The notes beneath the pieces were generated by a model that ran no database searches, was not told the origin of the DNA, and saw nothing but the letters and a program-made list of their open reading frames with translations. 64,000 nt of DNA, from positions 60,049 to 124,048 of the forward strand of contig CACYFF010000003.1 in NCBI GenBank assembly GCA_902773665.1, given 5' to 3'. This stretch comes from an uncultured Eubacteriales bacterium. GTDB lineage: Bacteria > Bacillota > Clostridia > Peptostreptococcales > Anaerovoracaceae. Both the position numbers and the translations under genes were made by a program. Shown here one piece after another: positions 50,745 through 62,408 of this stretch (position 1 is its first letter; every line of letters starts with the position of its first letter).

Positions 50745-52262
50745 CTATTTCAGAATACTCAGATCCAACTGATCGTAGGGGGCAAGCAGTTCCTTTACCT
50801 GCGTTGCGATGCGGGATGCCCCGCCGGCCGCGTTGCTTTCGATGTTCAGCGGCATCAGAGGATCGTGCAGGGATTTGCGGATGAGGAACCATCCCTCTTC
50901 GCAGTTCACCCGCACCCCTTCGTAGTTGGGCTGCTCCAGGGTCATGCCGGGCGCCTTACCGGAGGCCACCGCCTCCTCCAGCCCCGCCAGAACGGTATCG
51001 GCATACGCCGCAAAATCCGAGGCGTTCACCGCCAGACGGAACTCTTTCGCCTCCGCCGGCTCTTCCAGATCTGCGATCAGATCCTCGATGTGCCGGCCGT
51101 CTTTCTTGAGCCGCGCCGCTTCTGCTACGACCTTCGCCGCCAGGTAGGCGCCGTCGTCCAGGAAGTAATTCTCCTTGAGGGCTGCGTGGCCTGAAGTCTC
51201 AATGGCCAGGGGGCAGTAGGTGCCGGCTTCGTTCAGCTCCCGGCCCTTGTTGATGACGTTTTTATAGCCCCGCTTGAACCGCAGATGGGTAAAGCCCTTC
51301 GCCGCCAGGAAATCCGCCAGCTGCGTGCTGGTGATGGAGTCGGTCACGATGGTACCGCGGCTGCCGTCCGCATCCGGCGGGCACAGAAGCGCCGCCAGGG
51401 CCACGATGCCGTTGCGGGCGATATCCCTGCCGTTTGACCCGACCACCGCCATCCGGTCCACGTCCGTGTCGAAGATGATGCCCAGATCCGCGCCGCTTGC
51501 CAGTACCTTTTTGCTGAGCGAATCCACCGCCGCTGCATCCTCCGGATTGGGGGCATGATTGGGGAACATGCCGTCCGGTTCCAGGAACTGCGAGCTGCGG
51601 ATGTCGGCGCCCAGAGGCTCCAATACGCCGCCGGCGTAGAAGCCGCCGGCTCCATTGCCCGCATCCACGCAGACCTTAAGTCCACCCAGGGGTCTATCGT
51701 CCTCTCTGAGGCCTAAAATCGCCGAAATCTGCGACTTTAAGTGCGCGCAGTACAAACTCATCAGATCGCAGGATCTCCACTCGCTATTCGCCTGTTTTAT
51801 CTCGTTGCCGTGGTGGCCCATCCCGGCGATCTGCAGGATCTCCTTGATGTCCGCCTTATCCAGGCCGCCCTTGTTCTTCTCGAAGAGCTTGAGGCCGTTC
51901 CGGTCCGGAGGCAGATGGCTCGCCGTGATCATCACGGCGCCGTCGCAGGCTGTCTCGGGGAACACGCAGCTCATGAACATGGCCGGCGTGGAAGCCAGGC
52001 CGCAGTCCAGCACAGTAAAGCCCATCTGATTGAGGGTGCTGCACACCGACGCCTGCAGCGCAGGTCCCGTAAAGCGGGAGTCCCGGCCCACCGCCACGCG
52101 GCAGTCCGTGGGCGCTTTGCCTATCGTATCCGACAGCCAGAAGCCGAAACCGTAGGCGATATCCTCCGCAGCGCCGACCGTCAGATTCACTTCTTTTCCG
52201 AGCAGGTCCGATGCGACGCCTCTTACGTCGCTGCCGTTTTGCAGTTTACTGTAGTCCTTCAT
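50745..52262 (-). CDS. Phosphoglucomutase/phosphomannomutase family protein
   Basis: This 505-residue alpha-D-phosphohexomutase carries the phosphorylated serine S115 in MITASHLPPDRNGLK, the metal loop FDTDVDRMAV near residue 265, the sugar-specificity loop AIETSGHAALKEN, and the phosphate-binding RKSLHDPLMPLNIES at the C-terminus. Whether it prefers glucose, mannose or a pentose phosphate is not clear. It ends the six-gene minus-strand cluster. Its start lies within the last 17 bases of the PfkB gene, which points to translational coupling. Confidence 0.9.
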   Translation of the reverse strand: MKDYSKLQNGSDVRGVASDLLGKEVNLTVGAAEDIAYGFGFWLSDTIGKAPTDCRVAVGRDSRFTGPALQASVCSTLNQMGFTVLDCGLASTPAMFMSCVFPETACDGAVMITASHLPPDRNGLKLFEKNKGGLDKADIKEILQIAGMGHHGNEIKQANSEWRSCDLMSLYCAHLKSQISAILGLREDDRPLGGLKVCVDAGNGAGGFYAGGVLEPLGADIRSSQFLEPDGMFPNHAPNPEDAAAVDSLSKKVLASGADLGIIFDTDVDRMAVVGSNGRDIARNGIVALAALLCPPDADGSRGTIVTDSITSTQLADFLAAKGFTHLRFKRGYKNVINKGRELNEAGTYCPLAIETSGHAALKENYFLDDGAYLAAKVVAEAARLKKDGRHIEDLIADLEEPAEAKEFRLAVNASDFAAYADTVLAGLEEAVASGKAPGMTLEQPNYEGVRVNCEEGWFLIRKSLHDPLMPLNIESNAAGGASRIATQVKELLAPYDQLDLSILK

Positions 52263-53196
52263 GCAGGATCTCCTCCACTTCTGCCCTGTTCTTTAAACCT
52301 GCCGCGCCGATGTAGCGCACGGAAGCCGAAGCCGTCGCTGTCGCGAGTTTCGCGCAGGACTCGTCGTCCAGGCCTTCCAGCAATCCCGCCGTAAAACCGG
52401 CCAGGAAATTGTCGCCGGCGCCGGTCGTATCCACGACCTCGCAGCGGATGGCCGGCACGAAGATTTTCCGCAGGCTTTCCGGACCCTTCCGACACAGCAC
52501 GCAGCCGTTCTCGCCGTCCTTTAAGACGACGCAGCCGCAGCCCATGTCCAGCAGTTTCTCCGCCATGGCATCCGGTTCGCTCTCGCCGGTCATCCAGCGG
52601 GCTTCACTTCTGTTCGGGAAGATATAGTCCGCGTACTGCAGGAACGCCCCCGGATCCGCTTCGCTCTCCAGGCCCACATATTCCGAGCCGATCATGATGT
52701 CCACGCAGGTCGTAAGTCCCAAAGACTTCGCCTTCTTTAAGACCTCCGGCAGGCACTCCGTAAGGCCCTTCGCACCGTAGGCGCTGCCCACGCAGAACAC
52801 CTGCGCCTTCGCGGCAGCCTCCCAGTCCACCGTGTCCGCACCGATCTCGTTATCCGAGCCGTCGTTCACGATAAAGTTGCGTTCACCATCCGGATGCACG
52901 CACACGATGGAGACCGCGGTCTGATGCGTTTGGGAGCGCTTCACTGCACCCATCCCCACACCGGCCTTCTCCGCCAGATCCGTTAAGACGTGCCCCATGG
53001 CATCGTCCGCGAGCACCGTCATCAGGATGGGTTCGTGGCCCAGTTTTGCCAGGGTCACCGCCTCGTTGATGGCGTCGCCCCCGGTGGAATAGGAGAAGTC
53101 TCCGACCCGTATGGTCTCCTTGGAAAAATCCGCAGGATCGAGACCCGGAACCAGCAGGTCCAGGCATGCGATCCCGAAACACACCGCTTTACTCAT
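52246..53196 (-). CDS. PfkB-family sugar or nucleoside kinase
   Basis: This 316-residue ribokinase-fold kinase phosphorylates a sugar, nucleoside or sugar phosphate with ATP. The substrate-side GG-D motif is at STGGDAINEAV (G39-G40-D41) and the PfkB signature with catalytic base D262 is DTTGAGDNFLAGF. It opens with VCFGIACLDLLVPG, as in adenosine- and ribokinase-type members. It sits between a class II aldolase (three bases upstream) and a phosphohexomutase (17-base overlap), so a ketose or deoxyribose phosphate intermediate is plausible. The substrate is unassigned. Confidence 0.9.
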   Translation of the reverse strand: MSKAVCFGIACLDLLVPGLDPADFSKETIRVGDFSYSTGGDAINEAVTLAKLGHEPILMTVLADDAMGHVLTDLAEKAGVGMGAVKRSQTHQTAVSIVCVHPDGERNFIVNDGSDNEIGADTVDWEAAAKAQVFCVGSAYGAKGLTECLPEVLKKAKSLGLTTCVDIMIGSEYVGLESEADPGAFLQYADYIFPNRSEARWMTGESEPDAMAEKLLDMGCGCVVLKDGENGCVLCRKGPESLRKIFVPAIRCEVVDTTGAGDNFLAGFTAGLLEGLDDESCAKLATATASASVRYIGAAGLKNRAEVEEILHEGLQ

Positions 53197-53199
53197 CGT

Positions 53200-54039
53200 T
53201 TACCGTCCTTTGCCGTCCGAACCGAACAGGCGCATCTTCTCCAGCGCCACTTTCTTTACCGCCGCCGTATGGTGCGCCGACATCGTATGATAGCTCTTTT
53301 CGCCGGCCGCCAGATCGCCTTTCAGCGTCGCAATGGCCTCCAGCAGCATATCCGTATGGATGTTGATCTTCGTAATGCCTTCCCGGCAGCAGCGCCGGAT
53401 GTCCTCCGCGGGAATGCCGGAAGCGCCGTGGAGCACCAGGGGCACGTCCACCGCCTCGCGCACGGCCTGCAGCACCTCATAGTTGATCTTCGGCTCTGCG
53501 GTGTAGACGCCGTGCTGGTTGCCGATGGCCACCGCCAGAAAGTCGATGCCGGTGCGGCGCACGAATTCCGCCGCCTGGGCAGGATCCGTGTAGCCGTAGC
53601 CTTCCAGGGTATATTCGCCTTCGTCGCCCACGTGGCCAAGCTCCGCTTCCACGGGGATGCCCAGCGGATGGCAGTAGTCCACGACGGCCTTCACCGTGGC
53701 CACATTCTCCTCAAAAGGCTTGGAGGACGCGTCGATCATGATGGAATTGCAGCCGCAGGCCACCGCATGCATGCACCCTTCCAGGCTCGTGCCGTGGTCG
53801 TAGTGGAGCACCACCGGCAGGTCCGTGTCCTCCGCCCAGGCCTTCATGGCGGGGGCAAAATACGCCAGGGGAGAGTATTTCTCAAAAGGCGGGCTGTAGG
53901 CCAGAATGACCGGCGCAGCTGCTTCTTCCGCCGCTTCCATCACACCTTTGAGCAGTTCCGTGTTGAATACGTCGAAATTGCCGACGCCGTAGCCCTCCCG
54001 GGCCGCCTTCGCCAGCATGTCTTTCATGTTTACGAGCAT
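53200..54039 (-). CDS. Class II ketose-phosphate aldolase (FbaA/GatY/KbaY-like)
   Basis: This 279-residue zinc aldolase cleaves ketose phosphates to dihydroxyacetone phosphate and an aldehyde. Zinc and catalytic residues are HYDHG (H79, D81, H82), VEAELGHVG (E131, E133), GNQHGVY (H176) and LHGASGI (H204). The length is that of GatY/KbaY/Ald2-type aldolases rather than long FbaA. Its ATG overlaps the amidohydrolase stop by one base. Aldolases of this type act on 5-deoxyribulose- or 5-methylthioribulose-1-phosphate in the DHAP shunt, which fits the deaminase next door (inference). Confidence 0.92.
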   Translation of the reverse strand: MLVNMKDMLAKAAREGYGVGNFDVFNTELLKGVMEAAEEAAAPVILAYSPPFEKYSPLAYFAPAMKAWAEDTDLPVVLHYDHGTSLEGCMHAVACGCNSIMIDASSKPFEENVATVKAVVDYCHPLGIPVEAELGHVGDEGEYTLEGYGYTDPAQAAEFVRRTGIDFLAVAIGNQHGVYTAEPKINYEVLQAVREAVDVPLVLHGASGIPAEDIRRCCREGITKINIHTDMLLEAIATLKGDLAAGEKSYHTMSAHHTAAVKKVALEKMRLFGSDGKGR

Positions 54040-55328
54040 TAGAGTTTCTCCAATATCTTCTTCGTTGCCAGATTCGCTTCCGCGATCGCCTTTTCCACGT
54101 CGATCGTCATGAATTCGCCGTCTTTATATAGCACGCGTCCGTCGCACATCGTCAGCACGACATTGGCGTTGGAGGCGGACCAGACCACATTGTTCAGCAG
54201 GTTATGCACCGGCTGCATGTTGGGTGCATCGATATCCATCACGACGAGGTCGGCTTTAAAGCCTTCCTTCAGCAGACCGCAGTCGTCTCTGCCCTGGGAC
54301 AGGGCGCCTGCGCGGGTCATCGCATGGAGCACCTGCTGCGGCGTAAGCACGGCCGGATCCATGGCCTTGACCCGGGCAGCCAGCGCCATGGTCTTGGCAT
54401 CTGCCAACAGATCCAGGCTGTTGTTGGAGGAGACGCCGTCGGTGCCCAGCGCCACGTTCACGCCCTTTTCCAGCATCTTCGGCACGTTCGCGATGCCGCT
54501 GGCCAGCTTCATGTTGGACACGGGGCAGGTGGCAACTGTCGCCCCCTTCTCCCGGATGATATCCATGTCGCTCTCCTCGATCCACACGCAGTGGGCCAGC
54601 GTAGCAGGCACGTCCAGCAGACCGCAGTCCGCCAGATATTCGATGTCGGTGCGGCCGCCGCGGCGCACCTTGCACTCCGCCGCTTCGCTCTTCGTCTCCG
54701 CCGCATGGATGTGCAGATGCACGCCCTGCTCTTTCGCCAGCGCCGCGAGCCCCCTTGCCACCTTTTCGGTGGAGGTGTACTCGCCGTGCAGCGCCAGATC
54801 CGTTAAGATGCGGCCGTCTGCCGCCCCGTGCCAATTCTTATAGGCATCGCAGGCGATCTGGTACGCCGGCAGATCTTCGAAAGAAGAATCGTCGAAGCAC
54901 AGCACGGCATTGCTCAGGTTCATCTTGCAGCCGGCTTCGGCCACTGCCCGGCCAGCGTCGTCCAGCCAGTAATACATGTCAGTGGAGGACACGATGCCGC
55001 TGCGGATGGACTCCGCCATCGCCAGTTTTACGCCGGTATAAATATCGCTGCCCACCATCTTCGCCTCGAAGGGGAAGATCTTGGTGTTCAGCCAGTCCTG
55101 CAGGTTCATGTTTTCGGCATAGCCCCGCAGGAGGGTCATAGCGCTGTGGGTGTGGGCGTTGTAGAAAGCCGGCATCAGCAGCTTTCCCTTTCCGCTATAA
55201 ACAGAGCCGAAGTCTTCCTTCGGCTCTGCAGCTCCCACATACGCGACGCGTCCGTCCTTTACGCCCACGAACTGATGCTCGCGGACCGCAAAGTTTTCGT
55301 CAATAATCGTAATGTCGGAAAATATCAT
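54039..55328 (-). CDS. Amidohydrolase of the MtaD/DadD (MTA/SAH/5'-deoxyadenosine deaminase) family
   Basis: This 429-residue metal amidohydrolase is of the subgroup that deaminates 5'-methylthioadenosine, S-adenosylhomocysteine or 5'-deoxyadenosine. Metal residues are in NAHTHSAMTLLRGYAE (H59, H61), HIHAAETKSEA, LAHCVWI and LGTDGVSSNNSLDLL. DLQ-like NLQDWLNTKIFPFEA follows the first site, as in this family. SsnA-type or chlorohydrolase-type relatives are alternatives. It is coupled to the class II aldolase (one-base overlap) and starts five bases after the RocB-like gene stop. Confidence 0.88.
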   Translation of the reverse strand: MIFSDITIIDENFAVREHQFVGVKDGRVAYVGAAEPKEDFGSVYSGKGKLLMPAFYNAHTHSAMTLLRGYAENMNLQDWLNTKIFPFEAKMVGSDIYTGVKLAMAESIRSGIVSSTDMYYWLDDAGRAVAEAGCKMNLSNAVLCFDDSSFEDLPAYQIACDAYKNWHGAADGRILTDLALHGEYTSTEKVARGLAALAKEQGVHLHIHAAETKSEAAECKVRRGGRTDIEYLADCGLLDVPATLAHCVWIEESDMDIIREKGATVATCPVSNMKLASGIANVPKMLEKGVNVALGTDGVSSNNSLDLLADAKTMALAARVKAMDPAVLTPQQVLHAMTRAGALSQGRDDCGLLKEGFKADLVVMDIDAPNMQPVHNLLNNVVWSASNANVVLTMCDGRVLYKDGEFMTIDVEKAIAEANLATKKILEKL

Positions 55329-55332
55329 GTTG

Positions 55333-56982
55333 TTATCTCCACAGAGATTCGATCAGTTCCTGGGTCACGGCGGGCAGTTCTTCCAGCAGGCTCTTCTTGA
55401 GCGCACGCTCGGTCCACTGGTGATATTCCTTCGTGATGGGTCCGTACAGGATAAACGGAATGTTGTTCGCTTCGATGGTCTTGAAGTCCACGGTGTATAG
55501 CTGGCCGTAGCACGGCGTATTCAGGGAGAACTTGTCGTAATCGAAGGGGTGACCCACCGCAGTATAGGAACCGTCGGAAATGCCCATGAAGTAGTGTTCG
55601 TTGAAGGATTCTCTGCCGAACTTTTCCTTGGCAGCCTTCTCCACGACTTCGTAAGCCTTGAGGGCGGCGTTTTCCTTGCCCTTGACGGCGTCGCCGTTGA
55701 CAGCCGGATAATAGGGAGGCGCGAAGCCCAGCAGCACGGTGGGCTGCTTGAGGTCTGCGTAGTCCATGACCTTCTGCATGATCTCTACCGTGGCATCGGG
55801 GAAGTTGATGCGGCCTGCTTCGATGTCGTCCTTAATGCCGTTGTAGACTTCCGCGAAGAACTTCTCGAAACCTTCTCTGTCGGTCTGCTTGATCTTAGCG
55901 ACCAGTTCCTCGAAGGTGTAGACCTCGGGATAGTAGACCAGGTGGTCCTTATCGGCGGACTTGTCGATCTTCTTGTATTCCTGATAGGTAGCGTCGATCT
56001 TGGCGCACTCTTCCTTCAGGACCTCCATGGAGATCTCCTTGAGGCGTGCGATGATCTGGTCCGGCGTTCTGTCGAAGTGCAGCAGCGTAAAGTATCCGTA
56101 AGCGCGGAGAGGAATGGTTACGTCGTACAGTTCCTTATTGTCGCGGAACTTCTGCCAAGTGGGCGGGCAGGCTGCCTCGCCGTCGTAGGAATCGGAGAAT
56201 TCCAGCGCGTTGTTGGTTCTCTGATAGATGCCGGCCAGGAAGTTCATGGGGGAGATGCCGTTGAAGCAGTGACCCACGTGAGCGGTGACGCCCTGGGCCA
56301 TGACGACGGGCATCAGCTTGCCGACGGTACCTCTGGAGAAGGACTGCTTGCCTCCTACCCAGTTGGAGGGTTCGGGGATGATCATCAGCTGAACGTCCAG
56401 CTGATACTGCTCGACCAGTCTGCGGATGATCTTGGCGCCCTCTCTCATACCGACGGAGAAGCTTTCCTCATCGGGTACGGGCAGATACATGTAGCAGCCG
56501 GGCAGTTCGCCCTTCTGCGCCATCTCGGCGTATTCTTCGAACAGCGCCAGATGAACGGCATGGCCGCCCTTCATATCGCCTACGCCGCGGCCCCAGATCC
56601 ATTCGCCGCTGTTCATGTCGAAACGGGCTTCCGCATCCAGATTTCTGGTTGCCAGAGCCTTTTCGAGCTCTTCGCCTACGTGGAAGGCCATGTCCTTTAA
56701 GGGACCGTAGTTATCGGTGCCGACGACGTCGAAGTGACCCGAAGAGATAACGGTCTTCTTGGAGTTGCCCAGCAGCAGTGCCCAGGGTACGGATCTGTGA
56801 TATGCGTCTCCGGGGATCATGAAGTTGCCGGTGAGTTCGGGGTGTTCCTTGAAATACGGAATATTTCTGAAGAACTCTGCGAACCAGTCGCCGGCCTTAT
56901 ATTCGTGGTGGGTGCAGCTGACAGAGTCGCAGGCTACGAGTTCTGTCAGGTACTGGTAGATTCTTTCTTTGCGGTCCTTCAT
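55333..56982 (-). CDS. M20-family amidohydrolase, RocB-like
   Basis: This 549-residue zinc hydrolase of the M20 peptidase family is of the long RocB type, linked by name to arginine use in Bacillus but biochemically undefined. Metal motifs are SSGHFDVVG (H83, D85), GRGVGDMKGGHAVHLALF (bridging Asp), PVPDEESFSVGMREG (catalytic Glu pair) and IIPEPSNW. ATG 56982 is chosen over TTG 57009 because the latter overlaps its AAGGAGG site. It lies 62 bases after the ADP-ribosylglycohydrolase and five before the deaminase. An acyl-amide or peptide bond is the likely target. Confidence 0.87.
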   Translation of the reverse strand: MKDRKERIYQYLTELVACDSVSCTHHEYKAGDWFAEFFRNIPYFKEHPELTGNFMIPGDAYHRSVPWALLLGNSKKTVISSGHFDVVGTDNYGPLKDMAFHVGEELEKALATRNLDAEARFDMNSGEWIWGRGVGDMKGGHAVHLALFEEYAEMAQKGELPGCYMYLPVPDEESFSVGMREGAKIIRRLVEQYQLDVQLMIIPEPSNWVGGKQSFSRGTVGKLMPVVMAQGVTAHVGHCFNGISPMNFLAGIYQRTNNALEFSDSYDGEAACPPTWQKFRDNKELYDVTIPLRAYGYFTLLHFDRTPDQIIARLKEISMEVLKEECAKIDATYQEYKKIDKSADKDHLVYYPEVYTFEELVAKIKQTDREGFEKFFAEVYNGIKDDIEAGRINFPDATVEIMQKVMDYADLKQPTVLLGFAPPYYPAVNGDAVKGKENAALKAYEVVEKAAKEKFGRESFNEHYFMGISDGSYTAVGHPFDYDKFSLNTPCYGQLYTVDFKTIEANNIPFILYGPITKEYHQWTERALKKSLLEELPAVTQELIESLWR

Positions 56983-57044
56983 GCTTGTTATTTCCTCCTT
57001 AGAAAGCAAGTTTTTAAATGAACTGTGTTCAAGGAAAAACTTTT

Positions 57045-57812
57045 TTAGATGCCGAGAGCCGACCTCAGATCTGGCGTCAGATAATTATATGCTCTCGCCT
57101 TCAAACGGGCGGGTATGCCGAAATATACTTCTGCGATGCTGCCTGCGATGGCTGCTTGGGTGTCGGAGTCACCGCCCAACGAGACGGCGTTGCGGACAGC
57201 GTCCTCAAAGGACTCCGCTTCCAGGAAGCAGCGGATCGCCTGGGGCACGCTGCCCTGGCAGGTCACGTCGAATTCATAGGTTGGACGGATCTCGTCCAGC
57301 GTAAAGTCCAGATCGTAATACTGGGAGAGATGTTCTTCGATCTCGTCTTTGCTCTTCTTATTCTTGGCCAGCCAGATAGCCTCCGCTACTGCAACGGCGC
57401 CCTTGATCCCTTCCGGATGGTTATGGGTCACCTCTGCGGAGTACACGGCCAGCTTGTGCGCTTCCTCTAAAGAATCCGCCAGCTGCCCGCAGGCGGAGAC
57501 ACGCATAGCGGATCCGTTGCCGAAGCTGTTGTAGGGCCGGCGATAGGGATTCTGCAGCCACTTGGCGAATTTTCCGCCGTATCCGGCGTCCGGGTATTTC
57601 TGTCCCAGCTCCACCATGCGCTTCTGGAACAGTCCGATGACGTTGACGTTGTCTCTTGCTTTATATTCCCGCACCGCATAGGCAACGGCGCAGGTCATGA
57701 CGGTGTCGTCCGTAAAGCGGCATCCGTCCTGAAACAATTCAAATTCCTTGGTTTTAATAGGGTTGCGTTCGTAAACAGAACCGACTATATCTCCAATAAT
57801 GGCTCCGATCAT
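57045..57812 (-). CDS. ADP-ribosylglycohydrolase (DraG/ARH3) family protein
   Basis: This 255-residue all-helical dimetal hydrolase of the ARH family breaks N- or O-glycosidic bonds to ADP-ribose or related ribosides. Mg-binding motifs are MIGAIIGDIVGS at the start, FTDDTVMT (T34, D35, D36) and the C-terminal GGDSDTQAAIAG (D215, D217, T218). It is the first gene of the cluster running down to 50745, behind AAAGAGGACTATAT. In a cluster with a nucleoside-type deaminase, kinase and aldolase, cleavage of a ribosyl bond in a small molecule is as likely as protein de-ADP-ribosylation. Confidence 0.9.
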   Translation of the reverse strand: MIGAIIGDIVGSVYERNPIKTKEFELFQDGCRFTDDTVMTCAVAYAVREYKARDNVNVIGLFQKRMVELGQKYPDAGYGGKFAKWLQNPYRRPYNSFGNGSAMRVSACGQLADSLEEAHKLAVYSAEVTHNHPEGIKGAVAVAEAIWLAKNKKSKDEIEEHLSQYYDLDFTLDEIRPTYEFDVTCQGSVPQAIRCFLEAESFEDAVRNAVSLGGDSDTQAAIAGSIAEVYFGIPARLKARAYNYLTPDLRSALGI

Positions 57813-57855
57813 ATATAGTCCTCTTTCTTAAGTCTTGACTTATTTATTTTAACAC

Positions 57856-57885
57856 AAAAAGACGGTGGATTTCCACCGTCTTTGT
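57856..57885 (-). terminator. Terminator after hppA
   Basis: GACGGTGG (57861-57868) pairs with CCACCGTC (57873-57880) around ATTT, extended by AAA/TTT. On the minus strand it is followed by TTTTTGTG. Confidence 0.88.
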
Positions 57886-57911
57886 TGCGTATATTGGTTT
57901 ATCCGATTCGA

Positions 57912-59912
57912 TTACAGCAGTCCGCCGACCTTGAGGAACAGCGGTGCGAATACGACGGCAACGATCGTCATCAGCTTGATGAGGATGTTGAGGGACGGGC
58001 CGGAGGTGTCCTTGAACGGGTCACCAACGGTGTCGCCTACGACAGCAGCCTTGTGGGTCTCGGAACCCTTGCCGCCGTAAACGCCGCTCTCGACGTACTT
58101 CTTCGCGTTGTCCCAAGCGCCGCCTGCGTTGGACATCATGATGGCGAGCAGAACGCCCGTAACCAGAGCGCCGGCCAGCATGCCGCCCAGAGCCTCGGTC
58201 CCCATAACGAAACCGACGAGCAGCGGTGCGATAACAGCCATGACTGCGGGAATGATCATCTCGTGCAGTGCAGCACCGGTGGAGATGTCTACGCAGCGGG
58301 CATAGTCGGGCTTGGAAGTGCCGGCCATGATGCCGGCATCTTCGCGGAACTGTCTGCGGACTTCTTCGATCATCTGGTTCGCAGCCTTACCAACGGAGTT
58401 CATGGTGTAGGCGGAGAACATGAACGGCAGCATGCCGCCGATGAAGATGCCTGCGATGACCATGGGGCTGAGGAGGTTGATGCCTGCCAGCTGAACGACT
58501 TCGGAGTAGGAAGCGAACAGGGCCAGAGCAGTCAGGGCAGCGGAGCCGATGGCGAAGCCCTTGCCGATAGCGGCAGTGGTGTTGCCTACGGAGTCCAGCG
58601 TATCGGTAATTTCACGAACGTGCTCGGGCAGTTCGGACATTTCGGCGATACCGCCTGCGTTGTCGGATACGGGACCGTAAGCGTCGACTGCGATGGTCAT
58701 GCCAGCGGTGGACAGCATACCGACTGCGGAGATCGCGATGCCGTACAGGCCTGCGAACTTATAGGAAACGAGGATACCGACTGCGATGATCAGGATGGGC
58801 CATACGGTGGACATCATGCCGACGCCCAGACCGGAGATGATCGTGGTGGCAGCACCCGTCTGGGACTGCTCTGCGATCTTCTTGACGCTCTTGTAATCAG
58901 CGGAAGTGTAGACTTCCGTGATCTTACCGATGAGCGTACCGACGACCAGACCTGCGATAACGGCCAGCGACATGTTGAAGCTGCCGAAGAAGACCTTGGA
59001 CAGGATGACCGCAACGACTGCGGACAGGATGGCTGCTACGTAGGTGCCCATGTTGAGCGCCTTGGCGGGGTTGGACTTTTCGTCGCCCTTAACGGACATG
59101 ATACCGACGATGGAGCACAGGATGCCGACAGCGGAGATGATGAGCGGGAAGATCGCGCCCTTTACGCCGTCGAAGGCAAAGCTGGGAGCCAGCGCCAGAG
59201 TGATAGCGGAAATGATGGAACCGACATAGGATTCGAACAGGTCGGAACCCATACCGGCGATATCGCCTACGTTGTCGCCTACGTTGTCTGCGATAACGGC
59301 GGGGTTGCGGGGGTCATCCTCGGGGATGCCTGCTTCGACCTTACCGACCAGATCGGCGCCTACGTCTGCAGCCTTGGTATAGATACCGCCGCCGACACGG
59401 CCGAACAGAGCCATGGAAGAAGCACCCAGACCGAAACCGGTGAGGCAGTTTGCTGCGGTCTCCTGACCAAGCAGCGCGAATGCGAGGCCTACGCCCAGGA
59501 TGCCCAGGCCGACGACGCACAGACCCATAACGGAACCGCTGCGGAAAGCGACCTTCAGAGCCTTGTTCATGCCGCCTTCTTCTGCAGCCCATGCAGTTCT
59601 GACGTTACCCTTGGTAGCGACCTGCATGCCGAAGAAGCCTGCCAGTACGGAGAATGCTGCGCCGCAAACGTACAGAATTGCGGTGACCCAGTTGATTCCG
59701 AGCCCGAGAATGATGAAGAGGGCGATAACGACGATGACCATCGTTCTGTATTCTCTCTTCAGGAACGCCATAGCGCCTTCATGGATAAATCCGGCGATCT
59801 CGGTCATGCGTTCATTGCCCGTGGACTGCTTCCCGATCCAGCTGGCGAGCACGTATGCTACGCACAGGGCGACGATGCCTACCACAGGAGCAATCCACAC
59901 TAATCCGTTCAT
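57912..59912 (-). CDS. hppA: Membrane-bound pyrophosphatase, K+-dependent, probably Na+-pumping
   Basis: This 666-residue protein with about 15-16 helices couples pyrophosphate hydrolysis to ion transport. The substrate site contains the [23 protein letters not shown] region (read in parts) and DNVGDNVGD. The diagnostic segment reads [16 protein letters not shown]: Ala where K+-independent H+ pumps have Lys. That places it in the K+-dependent group, which contains the Na+ and Na+/H+ pumps. ATG follows AAGGAGGAATTTCAAA. It lies downstream of the glycolytic/secG genes, suggesting energy recovery from biosynthetic pyrophosphate. Confidence 0.95.
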   Translation of the reverse strand: MNGLVWIAPVVGIVALCVAYVLASWIGKQSTGNERMTEIAGFIHEGAMAFLKREYRTMVIVVIALFIILGLGINWVTAILYVCGAAFSVLAGFFGMQVATKGNVRTAWAAEEGGMNKALKVAFRSGSVMGLCVVGLGILGVGLAFALLGQETAANCLTGFGLGASSMALFGRVGGGIYTKAADVGADLVGKVEAGIPEDDPRNPAVIADNVGDNVGDIAGMGSDLFESYVGSIISAITLALAPSFAFDGVKGAIFPLIISAVGILCSIVGIMSVKGDEKSNPAKALNMGTYVAAILSAVVAVILSKVFFGSFNMSLAVIAGLVVGTLIGKITEVYTSADYKSVKKIAEQSQTGAATTIISGLGVGMMSTVWPILIIAVGILVSYKFAGLYGIAISAVGMLSTAGMTIAVDAYGPVSDNAGGIAEMSELPEHVREITDTLDSVGNTTAAIGKGFAIGSAALTALALFASYSEVVQLAGINLLSPMVIAGIFIGGMLPFMFSAYTMNSVGKAANQMIEEVRRQFREDAGIMAGTSKPDYARCVDISTGAALHEMIIPAVMAVIAPLLVGFVMGTEALGGMLAGALVTGVLLAIMMSNAGGAWDNAKKYVESGVYGGKGSETHKAAVVGDTVGDPFKDTSGPSLNILIKLMTIVAVVFAPLFLKVGGLL

Positions 59913-59962
59913 TTTGAAATTCCTCCTTGGAATATACGTAATAAAAAGTTTTTAAAATACAA

Positions 59963-59999
59963 CGTTAAGAGACAAGGCCAAAAGGCTTGCCTCTTAACG
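59963..59999. repeat. Stem-loop between secG and hppA
   Basis: CGTTAAGAG (59963-59971) pairs with CTCTTAACG (59991-59999). CAAG (59973-59976) pairs with CTTG (59986-59989) after one mismatch, with a nine-base loop. Only a poor T tract follows on the minus strand, so it may be a weak terminator, a processing site or an RNA-stabilising hairpin. Confidence 0.6.
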
Positions 60000-60029
60000 C
60001 AGTTGCCTGTATGAAAGCGCCTGTCTTTC

Positions 60030-60260
60030 CTAGCCGATCGTAACGAGGATGAGCGTGACGACGATAAAGACCACGGCACCGATGACGGTGACCTTGGACA
60101 GGATCGCGTCGTATCCTTTGCTCTTCTTCTTTCCGAACAACTGCTCCGCGCCGCCTGCGATGGAGCCGGAAAGTCCTGCGCTGTTGCCGGACTGGAACAG
60201 AATGCTCCCGATGAGTACCAGGGATGCCAGTGCTAGCAGAATCAACAGAAATGTCTTCAT
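60030..60260 (-). CDS. secG: Protein translocase subunit SecG
   Basis: This 76-residue SecYEG accessory subunit has two membrane helices: FLLILLALASLVLIGSILF at residues 3-21 and ILSKVTVIGAVVFIVVTLILV near 53-73. Between them is the Gly/Ser-rich loop SGNSAGLSGSIAGGAEQLFGKKK, typical of SecG (the QSG...GG..G pattern). ATG 60260 is chosen for AAGGAGGTATCAGAA; the longer in-frame reading lacks a site. Placement after eno is common in Firmicutes. Confidence 0.93.
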   Translation of the reverse strand: MKTFLLILLALASLVLIGSILFQSGNSAGLSGSIAGGAEQLFGKKKSKGYDAILSKVTVIGAVVFIVVTLILVTIG

Positions 60261-60340
60261 TTCTGATACCTCCTTGTAGAATGACCAATAAATTTTAGCA
60301 CAGGCCATCTACAAAAGCAATTGATATTTCGTTCTTTTTC

Positions 60341-62399
<2,059 letters not shown>

Positions 62400-62408
62400 A
62401 GCTGCCTC

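Noticed and set aside
57882..59903. A 673-codon plus-strand frame opposite hppA
   Set aside because: Its product is Asp/Gly/His-rich with no family features, and it lies fully antisense to a pyrophosphatase with intact motifs.
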